DNA of 64,000 bases from Siphonodentalium dalli (lineage: Eukaryota; Mollusca; Scaphopoda; Gadilida; Siphonodentaliidae), in contig CP136069.1 of assembly GCA_032622095.1 (NCBI GenBank), forward strand, positions 128,073,123-128,137,122. The letters run 5' to 3'. Below the pieces are notes generated by a model. That model was not told the DNA's origin. It worked only from the letters and a program-made list of their open reading frames with translations, and did no database searches. Made by a program: the position numbers and the translations under genes. This document shows, one piece after another, positions 46,931-59,293 of this stretch. Within the stretch, counting starts at the first letter, position 1. Every line of letters begins with the position of its first letter.

Positions 46931-47675
46931 TCAGGTCAAAATCAAAGTTGATAATTTGATGTAAATGTTAACTTTATCAAATCAATTGAATGAAAGTGGA
47001 TAGGGCACCCGGATTTTTTTTTAGATAATTGTTAATACGGACGTGAACTCAAGACACTCACTGACTAGTGACTATACAATAACTGTAATGAGTATCTGGG
47101 ACTATAGTATGCATATAATATAATGGGTATTTGTTACATTTGTTTGAAAACTGTACAGCAATTACTGGACGACGATAGTTCTATTTTCGCATTCCGATTA
47201 ATCTGTCGTCCGTAAAATTACTTCGTACTCAACTTTCAAATAATGAAATTCTGGTTAATTTATTCTTCAGAGACTATAGAAACCAATAGCAACATTCGAG
47301 TACAGTGCCCCTTTAAAATTATCATATAATATTTATATTACTATACAGATTTGTCACTAAATTGTTGTAATACAGAAAGTCCGTATTAGTATAAACATAT
47401 TTTTATTTCCAAATCCAACAAATAACATAATACACAGATGCCACATATAAGCATAATAAAAGTGTCAATATATGGAAACGAGGACCAAACAAGAAGTCCG
47501 AGGGCTTATATAATATGAAGTCTTCTCCTCTTTAGCTATATGCCCCGACCCACAATAACTGAGGGAGGGGTATAGTTCAGACGGGAGGGGTTGGAAATAA
47601 CGGTTTTCGGATAATTTGAGATAAATAACAGAATTAGGGATGGAAAAAAGGAAGACAATTGTTAGGGATAGCAGG
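46931..47675. other. Unique AT-rich DNA, no gene seen
   Basis: No domain-bearing frame and no repeat shared with other parts of the window. Confidence 0.5.
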
Positions 47676-48049
47676 ATGTTACGCCGAGTTATGTAGTAAC
47701 TGACGAGTTTTGTGGTAGCTCATGAGTTATGTAGTAACAATCGACGAGTTTTGTGGTAGCTCACGAGTTTTGTAGTAAAATCGACGAGTTATGTAATAAT
47801 TTCAGGTTACGAGTTTTGTCGAAAAAACAAGCAACAATTTTTAGTCAGTTTCAAAGGCGTGTTTAATAAAATCTTATATAGTAAATGCAAATAAATACCA
47901 TTTTCATGCGTGGTGTTGTCATTTGTCACATGTTATGCCTTAAAAATTGCGGGAAAAATCATTAAAATGACGATGGAGACGGAACGGAAATGGCGATGGA
48001 ATTGATTATTGTGAAACAGCTGAGCGCCAGTGCTTCACATGGCGAAAAT

Positions 48050-49478
48050 GTACACGGGGTACAAATATTTGCCCCCCCCCCAAACTAGTCCAAGTCTTCT
48101 TGTACTAAAACCAGCTAAGATATTGGGATGGCGATGCTGGCGTTTAGTCCAAGACCCCCCTATATGCTCGCTTATGACACGGCTTAAGCGTTAGTGACCC
48201 GCTCAAATAAAACCACAATTATATGAAATAAAATATCACAATTGCGACAATAAACGGATATTTTCCGCAGAAGACATGCTATTTTATCTGAAACCCACAT
48301 CAGTTGTGAATTTAAAACGGTAATTTAATGCGAAAAGAGACATTTACCTCAATGTTTACAATTTTTTAAAAGTATGCGAACTCGGTTGACCTCGCGAACT
48401 GTGTTCGGCATTTTCCGTTGAAAATATTCCGTAGATTTTGGACAACAACGCAAATTACGAAGAATTCTCCATTGTAATCGTAATTATGTGTGTCAATAAA
48501 TAAAATAATAAATAGATTAATTAAACATTGAAGATATAAGTGTAATACATTAAATAAATTACGGGGAATTACAACCCTCTCAAAGTTTAAAACAGTGTAA
48601 ACACAACGAGTATTAGAATAAATAATATGGTGCTACATTTCCCACATTTGGTGGACTTCGGCGAAATTAAGATATATACTAAGCGAACAGAGCAATATAC
48701 TGCTCTTGTTAAGCACACAAAAAATCAAACAAAATTTGTATAAATTTTTAACCTTAAGTTTGAAAAGTCCCACTAAAACGGAAGAACTATATTTCGAAAC
48801 TGTGTGATTCGGTTCTCCGATTATTTTATCAACACAAAAGTCAAAATGCACATGGATGAAAATCACACGGATGGAAAGTCAGACACAAGAGTTCTAATTT
48901 GCTCCAATTTTGACAAGTTGCTTGCGAAAATTGTCAACAAAACTACCGTTCTGATCCTCCATTATGTCATTAAGTTTTTAGTGCGGGAATTGTTCTGAAA
49001 GCACATAGAAAACTGGACTTTCGGGCGATCGGTTTTCGCCATTTTTGTTCGGAAAACCCGCGCTATATATAGAAACGGAAAGTAGAATTCCCAGAACAAA
49101 CAGCGGATTATGCCGAACTTATTCGGACCACTTCGGCTTTCGGTTAAAACGTAAACAAACAGAGAAACAAATCGATGTTTATGGCAATCAACCGGAATAT
49201 TCTATGTGTAATTTAACATTAAAGTTAGATTATTATACACCATTGTGACCATAAGATGTAAGCCTTTCCGATGTATATAGCATCATGTATTGATTTGCTA
49301 GGTAAATCGAGTAAAATACACCACAGATTCCCGCCACAGATCGTGGGCGTAAGTCGTGTGGTATGATTGGTATGCAAGCGGGCTTGGACTAAACGCCAGC
49401 ATCGCCATCCCAATATCTTAGCTGGTTTTAGTACAAGAAGACTTGGACTACCCCCAAACATGAGTTGTATCCCGTACA
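48050..49478. mobile_element. Nested 1.4-kb inverted-repeat element
   Basis: Perfect 68-bp inverted arms at 48086-48153 and 49383-49450 (TAGTCCAAGTCTTCTTG ... GCGTTTAGTCCAAG). Weaker similarity extends outward to about 48050 / 49478 and inward by some 40 bp. A C-run (48072-48081) beside the left arm mirrors a short GGGGG at the right. Internal frames of 60-77 codons lack domains. Confidence 0.7.
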
Positions 49479-50357
49479 GATCGTAAATGAGACTTAAACT
49501 ACAATAGGGGACAACGAAAGTTCCAGGTCGAATGAAAAATAAATAATGTTCATGTATGTCTCGGTGTATAACATATTGTAGTCTATATCATCAATACCAT
49601 GTGGTTTGAGTAATAAAATGAATTGAAATTGAACTGAGTTTTATTATGATCTGTCGTTATTCTTTGTTGGTTTATACGGTACCATATTCTTAATACCATG
49701 TTATATTGACAATACATTATACAATTATCTATCTATCTAGCCTTACCCACCACACATACTCTCGTGTTCTTTACTTTATGTATCCCTCATTGATCGAACA
49801 GTTTGTGGGAGAGCTTACCAGTAGCAAATGGACTGACTGTCCACTATTACTGTCACATGAACTGTTCACGTTCTTTCTTTGAATTTTCAACAACATGTAT
49901 CACAATTGAATATGCAGAGTGTTACTTTGTCAAATCACATGGGTATCAACAAGAACGAACCAAGAAGTGGCGTAGAGTTGTCTATATTGCAAAAACAAAG
50001 TGAAACGATTATTAGTAACAATAACTGTGTGGTACGCATGCATGACTCGCCGCTCTCTTTTGTTTCACGGCTACTGTTGGTTGCGTTTATTTCTTAGAGT
50101 GCACAAGCCGCGAATCCATTATGCACTGAGAGAAAAATGACGAACCACATTTGGTTTTCCACCAAGATAGATAGTTTATTCTATTTCACCAATACAACAT
50201 GGTATTAAGAAATAGGACGCGACGTCTGACGTAATGGGGGCCAGGTTCAAGTTAATAAAATGGCCATAGTACTTCTAGGCACGAAGTTTGGCTCAGATCT
50301 GATGAGAAACGACGCAGCAGTGACGAGGGACCAACATCAAGTTGAGCTACAACGTCA

Positions 50358-50859
50358 TTAAAGGTACGGTTGACCTTGGCGGTGGGTATCCTGTGAAAAT
50401 ATTTCCACCCGTCAAAAACCGCCACAAACAGAAAGAACAACAAAATGTAGACAGACTTTGTCCGTATACAAATAAGAAATATCGCATAAACAGTATGTTA
50501 TTGTCATATTTTTGACCATTGTTATGTAAACAAAAGCATAAAAAGTTACTTTTCTGGTGTTTGTTTATATTATGACGGTAAACATAAAGAGCGTTCTTTG
50601 TGGGTGAATTCCTGATATGGAACGAATAAAGAGCGTTTATGCCATTTGTGTGTGATTAGCCAGCAGCATTGTGTTGTCTTCTGTAACACAATCAGGCTCT
50701 TGCTTAGGTAAAATATAGTAAATCTTTATGATAACATGCTGCTTACGCGATGGTCATGGTATATATGAACGAAACTGTATGCGTTTTAATGTTTTTCTGT
50801 TTACGGTGATTGGAACAAATATGAATATTTTCGACAACTAAGGCCTCACGTGCCTTTAA
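50358..50859. mobile_element. 502-bp TTAA MITE, copy 1
   Basis: TTAA at both ends (50358-50361, 50856-50859), with ends TTAAAGGTACGGTTGACC and, inverted, TTAAAGGCACGTGAGGCC. It has the same length and is about 90 percent alike by eye to 56017-56518. A more distant relative of its inner part may lie at about 21780-21990. Confidence 0.75.
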
Positions 50860-51119
50860 CGTCCACCACACAAACACTTACACAAAAAACATTGCATTTA
50901 CTATATACGATTTTATTAAGTCCAAACCCGCCTTTGAAACTGACTAAATATTGTTGCTACAAAACTCGACGAGTATATTACTACAAAACTCGTTAGCTTG
51001 TTTTTTACTACAAAACTCGTCGATATTTTACTACAAAACTCGTAACCCAAATTACTACATAACTCGTCGATTTTACTACAAAACTCGTCAGTTACTACAT
51101 AACTCGGCGTAACATAGGA

Positions 51120-51122
51120 GGC

Positions 51123-51193
<71 letters not shown>

Positions 51194-51200
51194 GAAAGGA
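51120..51200. repeat. (GA)n microsatellite
   Basis: About 75 bp of nearly pure AG repeats directly beside the right end of the TIR element. Confidence 0.95.
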
Positions 51201-51328
51201 TAGAGAGAGCTAAGGGAAGGAGAAAATAAAAGACAAGAGGGGGACAGACGAAGTCGTGAGATGATGACAGTGGTGGGGAGTTTTTAATGACTGTGTTGTT
51301 GCGTGAGTAAAATGATGCTCGTATATAG

Positions 51329-51478
51329 TAATCGTCATGCATCAGGCGCCATGGGAGGGGGTCAATCAAAGTTTATGTTAATCGTCACGCGACAGGCGCC
51401 ATGGGAGGGGGTCAATCAACGTTTATGTTAATCGTCATGCGACAGGCGCCATGGGAGGGGGTCAATCAAAGTTGCTGT
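51329..51478. repeat. Three tandem 50-bp units
   Basis: Three copies at a strict 50-bp period, each with TAATCGTCATGC, CAGGCGCCATGGGAGGGG and GTCAATCAA. They differ at only a few sites. Confidence 0.92.
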
Positions 51479-52100
51479 TAACCGATTAAGTACGTATTGG
51501 CTTCGATGCGATATTTTAGACGGAGACACGTTGGCTTGGTCGGAACAAATTCAAACCAAAAGAGGGTGTACATGAATGTTCTGGACATTTGGCCTAGCTC
51601 AGAGGGAGGAGCAGTCGGAAATTTTAAGATGGACATCCCGACGGAGACTCTTTAACACCGGTTGTTACTCACCCAGTGGGTCGTAACCTACGACGAATTC
51701 CGGACATGATTGGTAAACTGTGGTTCCAGCGACGGCGTCGTCCCAACACAGCAACCCATCGTAGGTTCTGTTACAGTAAACATGACCTGGAAACACGAGC
51801 ATATATGATGAGTAACGTGATAGTGCACGTGCAACTGGACTACGTTCCACTTAGTGGATCGCAGATGCAGGTATACATGCGTTTATAAATATAATTAAAG
51901 TGATTAATATTATAAATTTGGCATTCAGTATATATTAGCTAGGTTCAGACTTACGTACCTGTAACGTGTGTTCCCATTGCCAACGGCGCACACCTGACTC
52001 ACGTGATCATTTGACATACACGTATATGGTAAACCGTTTAGAAGTGGTGTGTCCAACGTGCCGCATACGAAACTTGTAGCGAAGAAGAATAATCCAATCA
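51479..52100. other. Unique spacer, no gene seen
   Basis: Overlapping frames on both strands at 51665-51888 lack recognisable domains. Nothing else is assigned. Confidence 0.45.
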
Positions 52101-52429
52101 TCTGACAATCGAGGGGCCTCGGTGGCTCAGTCGGTTAGGGGTAAAACTTCAAGCCGTCGCGTGCCCTCCGGCGTTGGCGACGAGGATTCAAATCCACATG
52201 TTTCCATCGTGGTCTTTGTAACTCGAAATGGTTATCCCGTGGAGTTGCCAATTACTCGCCGATGGCCGGTGGTCTAGATCTGTCGTAAGTGATCGACATT
52301 GAAATAACTGTTAGGTTGGCCATAAGTGTGCGGATTTCCTCCACCACTAAAACTGGCAATGTCGAGATATGTCCTTAGTTGTTGAAAGCGACGTTATACC
52401 CCACTCAATCAAATCAATCTGACAATCGA
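52101..52429 (+). mobile_element. tRNA-derived SINE with 12-bp target duplication
   Basis: The head (52113-52190) has a pol III A box TGGCTCAGTCGGTTAGGG and a B box GGATTCAAATCC. The body ends with GTTGAAAGCGACGTTATACC and a short ATCAAATCAAT-type tail, a pattern common in molluscan and other lophotrochozoan SINEs. TCTGACAATCGA flanks it exactly at 52101-52112 and 52418-52429. The extra bases between the boxes and the missing acceptor pairing show it is not a functional tRNA gene. The perfect target duplication implies a young insertion. Confidence 0.9.
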
Positions 52430-52683
52430 ATGAGCTATCAACGCTGTGTGGGCAGGGCGAATATATCTTAATTTGAAATATGATGGAAGCCATTTGAACC
52501 ACAGTTGTTGGAAATTATTATCAAAATCCAATGACAAATACACACACCATTACTCCAATAATAATAATATATTGACACTTCCAGTGCAGTTAACAGATGA
52601 AGTTACATATTCTAGTTCACGTCGGGGGAGCTCATACGCTCAAACGATAGCATCCATCTGAAGAAAACTAGCAAAACGCATGC

Positions 52684-52860
52684 TAACTCAATTTTCCCCA
52701 AATTTGATGGAGTCAAAATAAAGGTTTATGTTCACTACCATGAATTATACTCTTAAAATGTTGCATCAATGGGTTTGGTTACTGCGATTACTAATACAAG
52801 TGAACATAAACCTTTATTTTGGACTCCATCAAATTTGGGGGAAATTGGGTTAGCAAAGTC
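52684..52860. mobile_element. MITE with 50-bp inverted ends
   Basis: GCTAACTCAATTTTCCCC, AAATTTGATGGAGTC and AAAATAAAGGTTTATGTTCA on the left mirror the right end nearly perfectly. About 60 bp of unpaired sequence lies between the arms. No clear target duplication. Confidence 0.8.
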
Positions 52861-54680
52861 CTTAAACATATTTCTATTCGCAACCAAATATAGTTCATTA
52901 TGTACATCCGTTAAATGGTAATAGGATATCGAAGTAAGCTATGAGCGTATTGGTGCCAAGTTAATCCATTAGAGTAGTGTCCACTCGATGTGTTGACCCA
53001 CGTACGGCTGGTATTCATATTAGTACTCACCAGGTTTACGGTGACATATACCCCATGCATTTGTGTTGGCATCTATATCAAGTTCACGAACATCAGTCTA
53101 CTCATATTGACTGATTACCACTATAGTACAGAACCCTAATCACTCGATCATCCGCATATTCTACATATATGCACATGATACATCGGTCAGCCAGTATCAA
53201 CGACTCGGCCATTTCCGCTTTGCTCGGAAATAACCACTTCCATAATTAGACACCACGTAAGGCTACAGTATGCGGCTCTGGTAATAATGCGATGACCTTG
53301 ACTTGTTGACGAATATATGTGATTGGGGAAGTATTTATTCACTGTATGGCTGTACAAAAACTTGATTATACATTAAATAGTGATACATAGTAATAAGTAG
53401 CAATAATTAGTTCAAGGTTAACAGACGAGTCTCCCAGTCAAGAGACGTATTTCCTAATTGTATGCACGTGGTCAATCATATGATTGAAATAGTCCGGCAG
53501 ATATGGTATCTATATATGGGAGAGGTTATTTCCCAAACGACATGCAGCGCCCACTATGCTAGCACTGCGATATATCACTGCCACAAGGATGGACCTTTGC
53601 GGACCGATACATCTATTTTTACATATCGTCGGAACTATATTTAGTCACCTATTATACTATTTTGACCACCAAACGTTTGCAATAATAGTAATTCTTTCGG
53701 TATTGATAAGAACAATATAGACTGAGCCAGACAAAGATAATTTTAATCCTAAGACATAAGAACTAAGAACACGTAAGAAATCCTTACCAAATGTCCTTAT
53801 CGCAGTGATATCTCAGCGGAGCGATGGGAGATAACTCTGCCTGGAGTCTGCATCGATGTCTGAATTACATGTGACGTTGTGTTTGACGTATATGTCATAT
53901 GTAGGGAATGGACATGGTATTGCTGTTTTTGTCTTCTCGGTTGGGGTGTGGTTAACCAATTGCCGATTACCACATGACTGGTTGTGGATCGTTCCGATCT
54001 TAAATGTCGCCATGTCTAGAAGACCCTTAGACCGACAGTTAATCGTAATACAGTAATGTCTCATCCACTGCAAGTAGTCGTGTTTGTTTCTTGATTTGTG
54101 ACGAATGAGGTTCCAGAAATACTTGCATGCGTATATCGTAATGGTATATAACCTATTTCGTATTGATGGTCAATAAAATTAACAGAGTTGTCTAGAGCAT
54201 CAAAGGTTTTAACACGTATATATATTATTAAGTCAATATGCAATACCGGTTTCACCAGTCTATATAACCAATAATCAGTTATTTTACAACTCCTTTGTTC
54301 CCTTGACGTTATTGTACACTGGCATGCATCATTAATATAGGTAGGTCGTAATTCCAACCGTATCCTTTATAATCAGTAGGATAAGTCATATCTATATTGT
54401 ACATGTATATGTACATGCATGGAATGCCAAATGGAGCATGCTTGTTACTAATGCTGGTGACGTGATGTTAATTGTCACAAATTAAATTCAATGACAAAAC
54501 GTTAATTTTTACCAATCAATTACAGGTGTAAAATAAAACTTTGAACAAGAACAATTATTGACGTTAGGCTAATTTGAAATTAAAGGCGCCATTTACAGAC
54601 AATTCAATAAATACATAAATAAATAATGATATTATCTACCACCTTGCAGCAATGCAATGAGATTGGCAACAGTTAATGGT
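52861..54680. other. Unique AT-rich DNA, no gene seen
   Basis: Frames up to 98 codons near 53813-54357 occur on both strands without domains. A palindromic TGTACATGTATATGTACATG lies near 54398. Confidence 0.5.
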
Positions 54681-54694
54681 GCGTTCACGCATTC

Positions 54695-55103
54695 AGTGCC
54701 CGGAACCTACGCCACTAATGTAATCTCGCTTCAGACTATCGAATAACTGCTATCTGGAACTCATGCAGTGAATGAATCAGATATATTTATTATTGTCTAC
54801 TACAGGCCATTGTACCTACGAATAAAATGTATGTATGTATATATGTATGAATGAATGTGCGTTTTACGAACATCTACTAAAGACTGAGGTGTGTTTAATG
54901 TTAAAATCGAGGCACAATCGATACCAGTTATCATCGTAAATTCCAGTTATATATATTTTAATTATTACTATTTATTTAATTTTCACTGCCCATGTACTAG
55001 TCGATTCCGTCAGACAAACATTTATATACGTTGTTAAGACATATAAAAGCAAAACCACTTTGGGTTAGAGATTACATTGGTGACGTAGGTTCCTGGCCCT
55101 GAT
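54695..55103. mobile_element. Possible MITE with diverged inverted ends
   Basis: AGGAACCTACGTCACCAATGTAATCTC-like sequence lies at 54710-54730 and inverted at 55064-55095, with about 330 bp of AT-rich DNA between. The two ends differ at several sites and I could not fix a target duplication. Confidence 0.45.
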
Positions 55104-56016
55104 AATGGGAAAGGGCATCGTCTAAACTACGCACAATTATAAAATAAACATTTTCTCTTAAATTGGGATATATTTTCGCCGATAAACAAACGGTAATGGT
55201 TACTCAACTGTAATGATAGTTGCTGAGTATATAGTTTATACATAAGAAGTTAGATGTTGCCAATTTCAATATAAAATGTATGATAATAACTACTTTATCG
55301 TGTTTTCACATCACTTTATCTAAAAATTATGTAAACTGCGTTATTTTTCCAGAGTTAAAATGTTCTCAGTCAAGTGTCAGAAAATAAAACAACATTCCCA
55401 GATTTTGAACTGGTGGAAACTGATATCTACGTAATATGTGTGGATATTATTCACTGTACGACCTATATTACATGCACGGTCGTGGCTAGAGGGTCTCCGT
55501 TGGGCGTGGGGTTACCACGTTGGAATTTCTAACTGCAATCCCCCCAACTGGAACCATACCAAACTCCCAGGTTCAGGAAATTTCATTTGTACCGACCACA
55601 CCACCCTTGGATTGGAACCTTGTGATAACCCCCCATAAACTATCCGTTTGTCTGAAGACAAAAAACAAATTTCCCATTATATATATTACTGGATTAACAA
55701 TCAAATAATGAGAACAATTTCAACCTATGTGGTGTAAAATTTCCAACTAATGTTGTGTCAGACAAGAAACTTCCAACTGTTGACAATTTTGAGTGATGTT
55801 TGTGGTTACATTTCGGTCCGCTTGTGGGGATCAAAATATGTCGACGAATACGGAGAATGCATTTATGTGCACCTGTGTATGCCGAGGAAGGACTTATTAC
55901 AGTCATATAGATTAGAAACATCTGATCATTTCTTCAGCATAATATTATAAAATGCGATAGTACAGTCTTGATTTGGTATGCATAAAGAGCATTAGTCTAG
56001 CCCATGTGCGACAAAT
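55104..56016. other. Spacer with an old dispersed repeat
   Basis: 55709-55790 (TTTCAACCTAT ... TTCCAACTAATGTTGTGTCAG ... CAACTGTTGA) resembles 43045-43130 inside the palindromic element's right end. The remainder is unassigned. Confidence 0.5.
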
Positions 56017-56518
56017 TTAAAGACACGATTGGCCTTGGCGGTGGGTATCCTGTGAAAATATCTCCACCCGTCAAAAACCGCCACAAAAGAAAGGACATCA
56101 AAATGTAGATAGAATTTGTCCGTATACAAATAAGAAATATCGCATAAACAGTATGTTATGGTCATTTGTTTGACCATTGTTATGTAAACAAAAGCATAAA
56201 AAGTAACTTTTCTGGTGTTTGTTTATATTATGAGGGTAAACATAAAGAGCGTTCTTTGTTGGTGAATACCCGATATGGAACTAATAAAGAGCGTTAATGC
56301 CATTTGTGTGTGATTAGCCAGTAGCATTGTGCTGTCTTCTGTAACACAATCAGGCTCTTGCTTAGGTAAAATATAGTAGGTCTTTATGATAACATGCTGT
56401 TTACGCGATGTCCATGGTATATATGAACGGAACTGTATGCGTTTTATTGTTTTTCTGTTTACGGTGTTTGGAACAAATATGAATATTTTTCGACAATTAA
56501 GGCCGCACGTGCCTTTAA
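56017..56518. mobile_element. 502-bp TTAA MITE, copy 2
   Basis: TTAA at 56017-56020 and 56515-56518. Same length and order as copy 1, including GGTGGGTATCCTGTGAAAAT, CATAAAGAGCGTTCTTTG and GCACGTGCCTTTAA. Confidence 0.75.
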
Positions 56519-56568
56519 AGAGGTCGGAATAGTCGGAAAATTTTGTTCAGGGTATAAGTATAAGGTCA

Positions 56569-56598
56569 ATGTATATATATATATATATATATATAGTC
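56569..56598. repeat. (TA)n microsatellite
   Basis: About 28 bp of TA repeats, between the TTAA MITE and the tandem duplication. Confidence 0.9.
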
Positions 56599-58182
56599 GT
56601 GTATGTATCTACCAACTTACGCACATTTGTTCAGGTTCATATATTAGCCATATCCGTTTACTCGTGACTATTTTTAGCCACTCTGGTATAATGTACAGTC
56701 GCGAACCACCATAACATAAACAAGAAATCCATATTCAGAAAATGGTAACGCCCTCAAAATCGTATTATTACGCAAATCTAAAATCTAAAAAATATACTGG
56801 TTTCAGAATTCCGTTAAAATAACTAATCCTTCAAATTATTAAAACTACGGCTTATCACTGAAGGTTTCTCATTCACCACACCAAAAATTCTCTAAATGCG
56901 GATCAAAAATATACTTATCGGATTAAATACACCCCGACACTTCACAATACGACCTTCAGTCTGCATTCCAACTGAGACAAACTTTATCAGCAATGTTAGC
57001 TGTTATATTATGCATTGTGTTTCCGCAATAAAATGTTCACGAGTGGCCCAGCCATTGTTCACACATAAATATCGGAAGCAATTAACGCGGTCATAACAGT
57101 TAGATACTGCAACAATGAGACATCTGCGAAGATACATCCGCCAATAAATACATCCTGCAAAAATGTGTAACCGGTACGTTATTAATCAATATTACACCAT
57201 AGCTCCTATTTTGTTTATAAATTGTATTCGTCAAAAATAATGCAAGTAACGAATATATAACCAGAAAACAGTTAATAAAAATACAGTGCAAACACAGTAC
57301 ATTTATTATATACATGTATGTTACTATTTGATTATTACAAGTATATAGTATGATACGGTGTATATCATATATGCAACGTCAGACCTTGTTGATTAATCCT
57401 TTCTTATCGAAGATGACTCCGTTACTTGTTTACCGTTGTTCCACTTTTTTATTTGTCGTAATATTTGGCGTTTGCCGATAGAACAGTTTTTTGTATATTT
57501 ACCGAAATTAAATTACATCTTCTGCAAATGACATCTGATGTCTTGGTTATATCACTAATCTTGGAAAATATCCCCAGAAAAAACATTGGATGTCACCTTT
57601 TGGGCTCTATTGTGGGAATAGGACATTACTCGAATGTGTTCTCCTGCGAGATATCCCCATAGCTCCTGTCACAGGCCAAAACACCTTCACATCATACATC
57701 CTAAGATGGCACAATAACGCTGTGCCTTCGCATTTTCAAAAACAATTGTGTGGAGATAATTGGTTATCAGCGAGGTTTAGACGGTAGGAATCCCCTATCG
57801 TTGTTCATCTAGATAATTTGTCCGGCCCAGTGACATGCCACAACCAGTTACGTCTGATGGGATCTGGCGATGTCATTCATGTCGACGGAGACAGTTGATA
57901 GCCTTTACCAAACGCAACTGAAGATCAATGGCAATCTCTTCATCAGTACATGTACACTATCGGGGATTTAGGTTGCGACGTGGCTGTCAAAATGCAGGGA
58001 CAATGGGTGTCCCACCATCAATTCCAGCAAAAACAATGAAATCATGCATTTAGTGTGGTAAATTAGTTTGTCAACGCAATTTCAGCATTACACAACTGTG
58101 TGTATATTACTATGTTATGCAATGATACCGGCAAATCTACAACGACCGAAGACCGTTAGATCCCCATTGTAAGACTTCGATA

Positions 58183-58500
58183 TTGGCATATTAGTGGGCA
58201 GGGAGATCTGTTTGCATATTGATTCAAGATAATTAATATTCATCTCACTGTCCAATGAGGATGCATAATTCCCGGACGAGGACGCGATGTGACTATCTGT
58301 TGTAACGTTTTGTTGGCATATTATTGGGCAGTGAGATTTGTTTGCATATTGATTCAAGATAATTAATATCCATCTCACTGTCCAATGAGGATGCATAATT
58401 TCCGGACATAGTAATAGCGTGAGACTCCTTTGACCGGGAATAAGAAAGAGTTTCTTTCCATCTGCCGAACGCCGAGGACGAGATGTGACTGTATGTTGTA
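58183..58500. repeat. Two 130-bp tandem units plus a partial third
   Basis: TTGGCATATTAGTGGGCAG ... ATGCATAATTCCCGGAC repeats at a 130-bp spacing. GAGGACG-GATGTGACT recurs once more near 58472. A 146-codon minus-strand frame spans the units; I take it as a by-product. The same structure is present in copy 2 near 62382. Confidence 0.85.
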
Positions 58501-59293
58501 ATGTTTCTTTGCTGTGTGCATATAAATGTCTTGAAATTTCAACTACGTGGAGCAATCTGTTATTCCCAGACTATAATACTCGGGCCAGAGTGTTATACCG
58601 TGATGGACTGAAGTCTGAAATTATACTGCATTATGTTACATTCCCATCCAGTTCAGGAGATGAAAATGGGTCGATAAAAACCGGTAATTAAAATGCTCTA
58701 GGGCTAATATCACAGCATATAGAAAGGTCGATCCCAACATTTCGTCAGCGTCGACCAATTCTAAAAGCGTGCCTTGTTAGTATACTCCCGTTATGGTGAA
58801 AATAAACTAAGTTCATGCGAACAATTGAGAACAGGTGGAAAATTGCAATGACTTCGTCAAGTTTTTCAGAGTATATAAAGCCCCCCTTCCCCTTCCCCTT
58901 GACACGATCAAGCATGTAGATAGATATTGTGAGCATGTATTTATCGACATACAGGTATCGATGATCTTATGGCTACTTCCCATTACATTGCGTGAGCATG
59001 ATTCGGAGGTTAAAATAATAGCAATGTCCGTTTAAAAGCGGACGGCTTTGGCTAATGTCATATTCAACTCAATGCGGTTCTGTTGCTCTCTTCACCCTGA
59101 ATATATTTATAATGTTGAAAACATGTCTAAACATTATTTTGGTTCTTTAATGATCACTGGCGACGTTTTTGTGAGGCCGTATACTGGCATATAGAGCATA
59201 CTAGCAGTGACATCTCTGGTACTATTCTGAGTCTCCAGTGTGTTCACGTGTCGCACCATACACGCTATTCAGCATGTTCACCCCCCCCCCCCC

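Larger units (their letters stand above)
47676..51115. mobile_element. 3.4-kb TIR element with motif-array ends
   Basis: The left end ATGTTACGCCGAGTTATG and the reverse complement of the right end are identical. The TIRs run about 215 bp (to about 47893 and from about 50900). Each is an array of CGAGTTTTGTAGTAA and CGAGTTATGTAGTAA motifs, followed by TAGTCAGTTTCAAAGGCG and a TATATAGTAAATGCAA segment. AGG flanks both sides, possibly a 3-bp target duplication. Subterminal motif arrays usually bind a transposase. No transposase is encoded inside, so the element is non-autonomous. It contains an inner inverted-repeat element (48050-49478) and a TTAA MITE (50358-50859). Confidence 0.78.

Noticed and set aside
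50295-50312. CTGATGAGAAAC, hammerhead-like core bases
   Set aside because: No stem II between CTGATGA and GAAA, so the fold is impossible.
51120-51369. Minus-strand frame with a long Leu/Ser run
   Set aside because: Translation of the (GA)n microsatellite.
52113-52190. A tRNA gene from the A and B boxes
   Set aside because: No acceptor-stem pairing, an oversized spacing between boxes, and a SINE body with target duplications.
58115-58555. 146-codon minus-strand frame repeated at 62314-62754
   Set aside because: It spans the 130-bp tandem units, shows an internal repeat only because the DNA does, and has no domain. Its preservation in the second copy only reflects the recent duplication.
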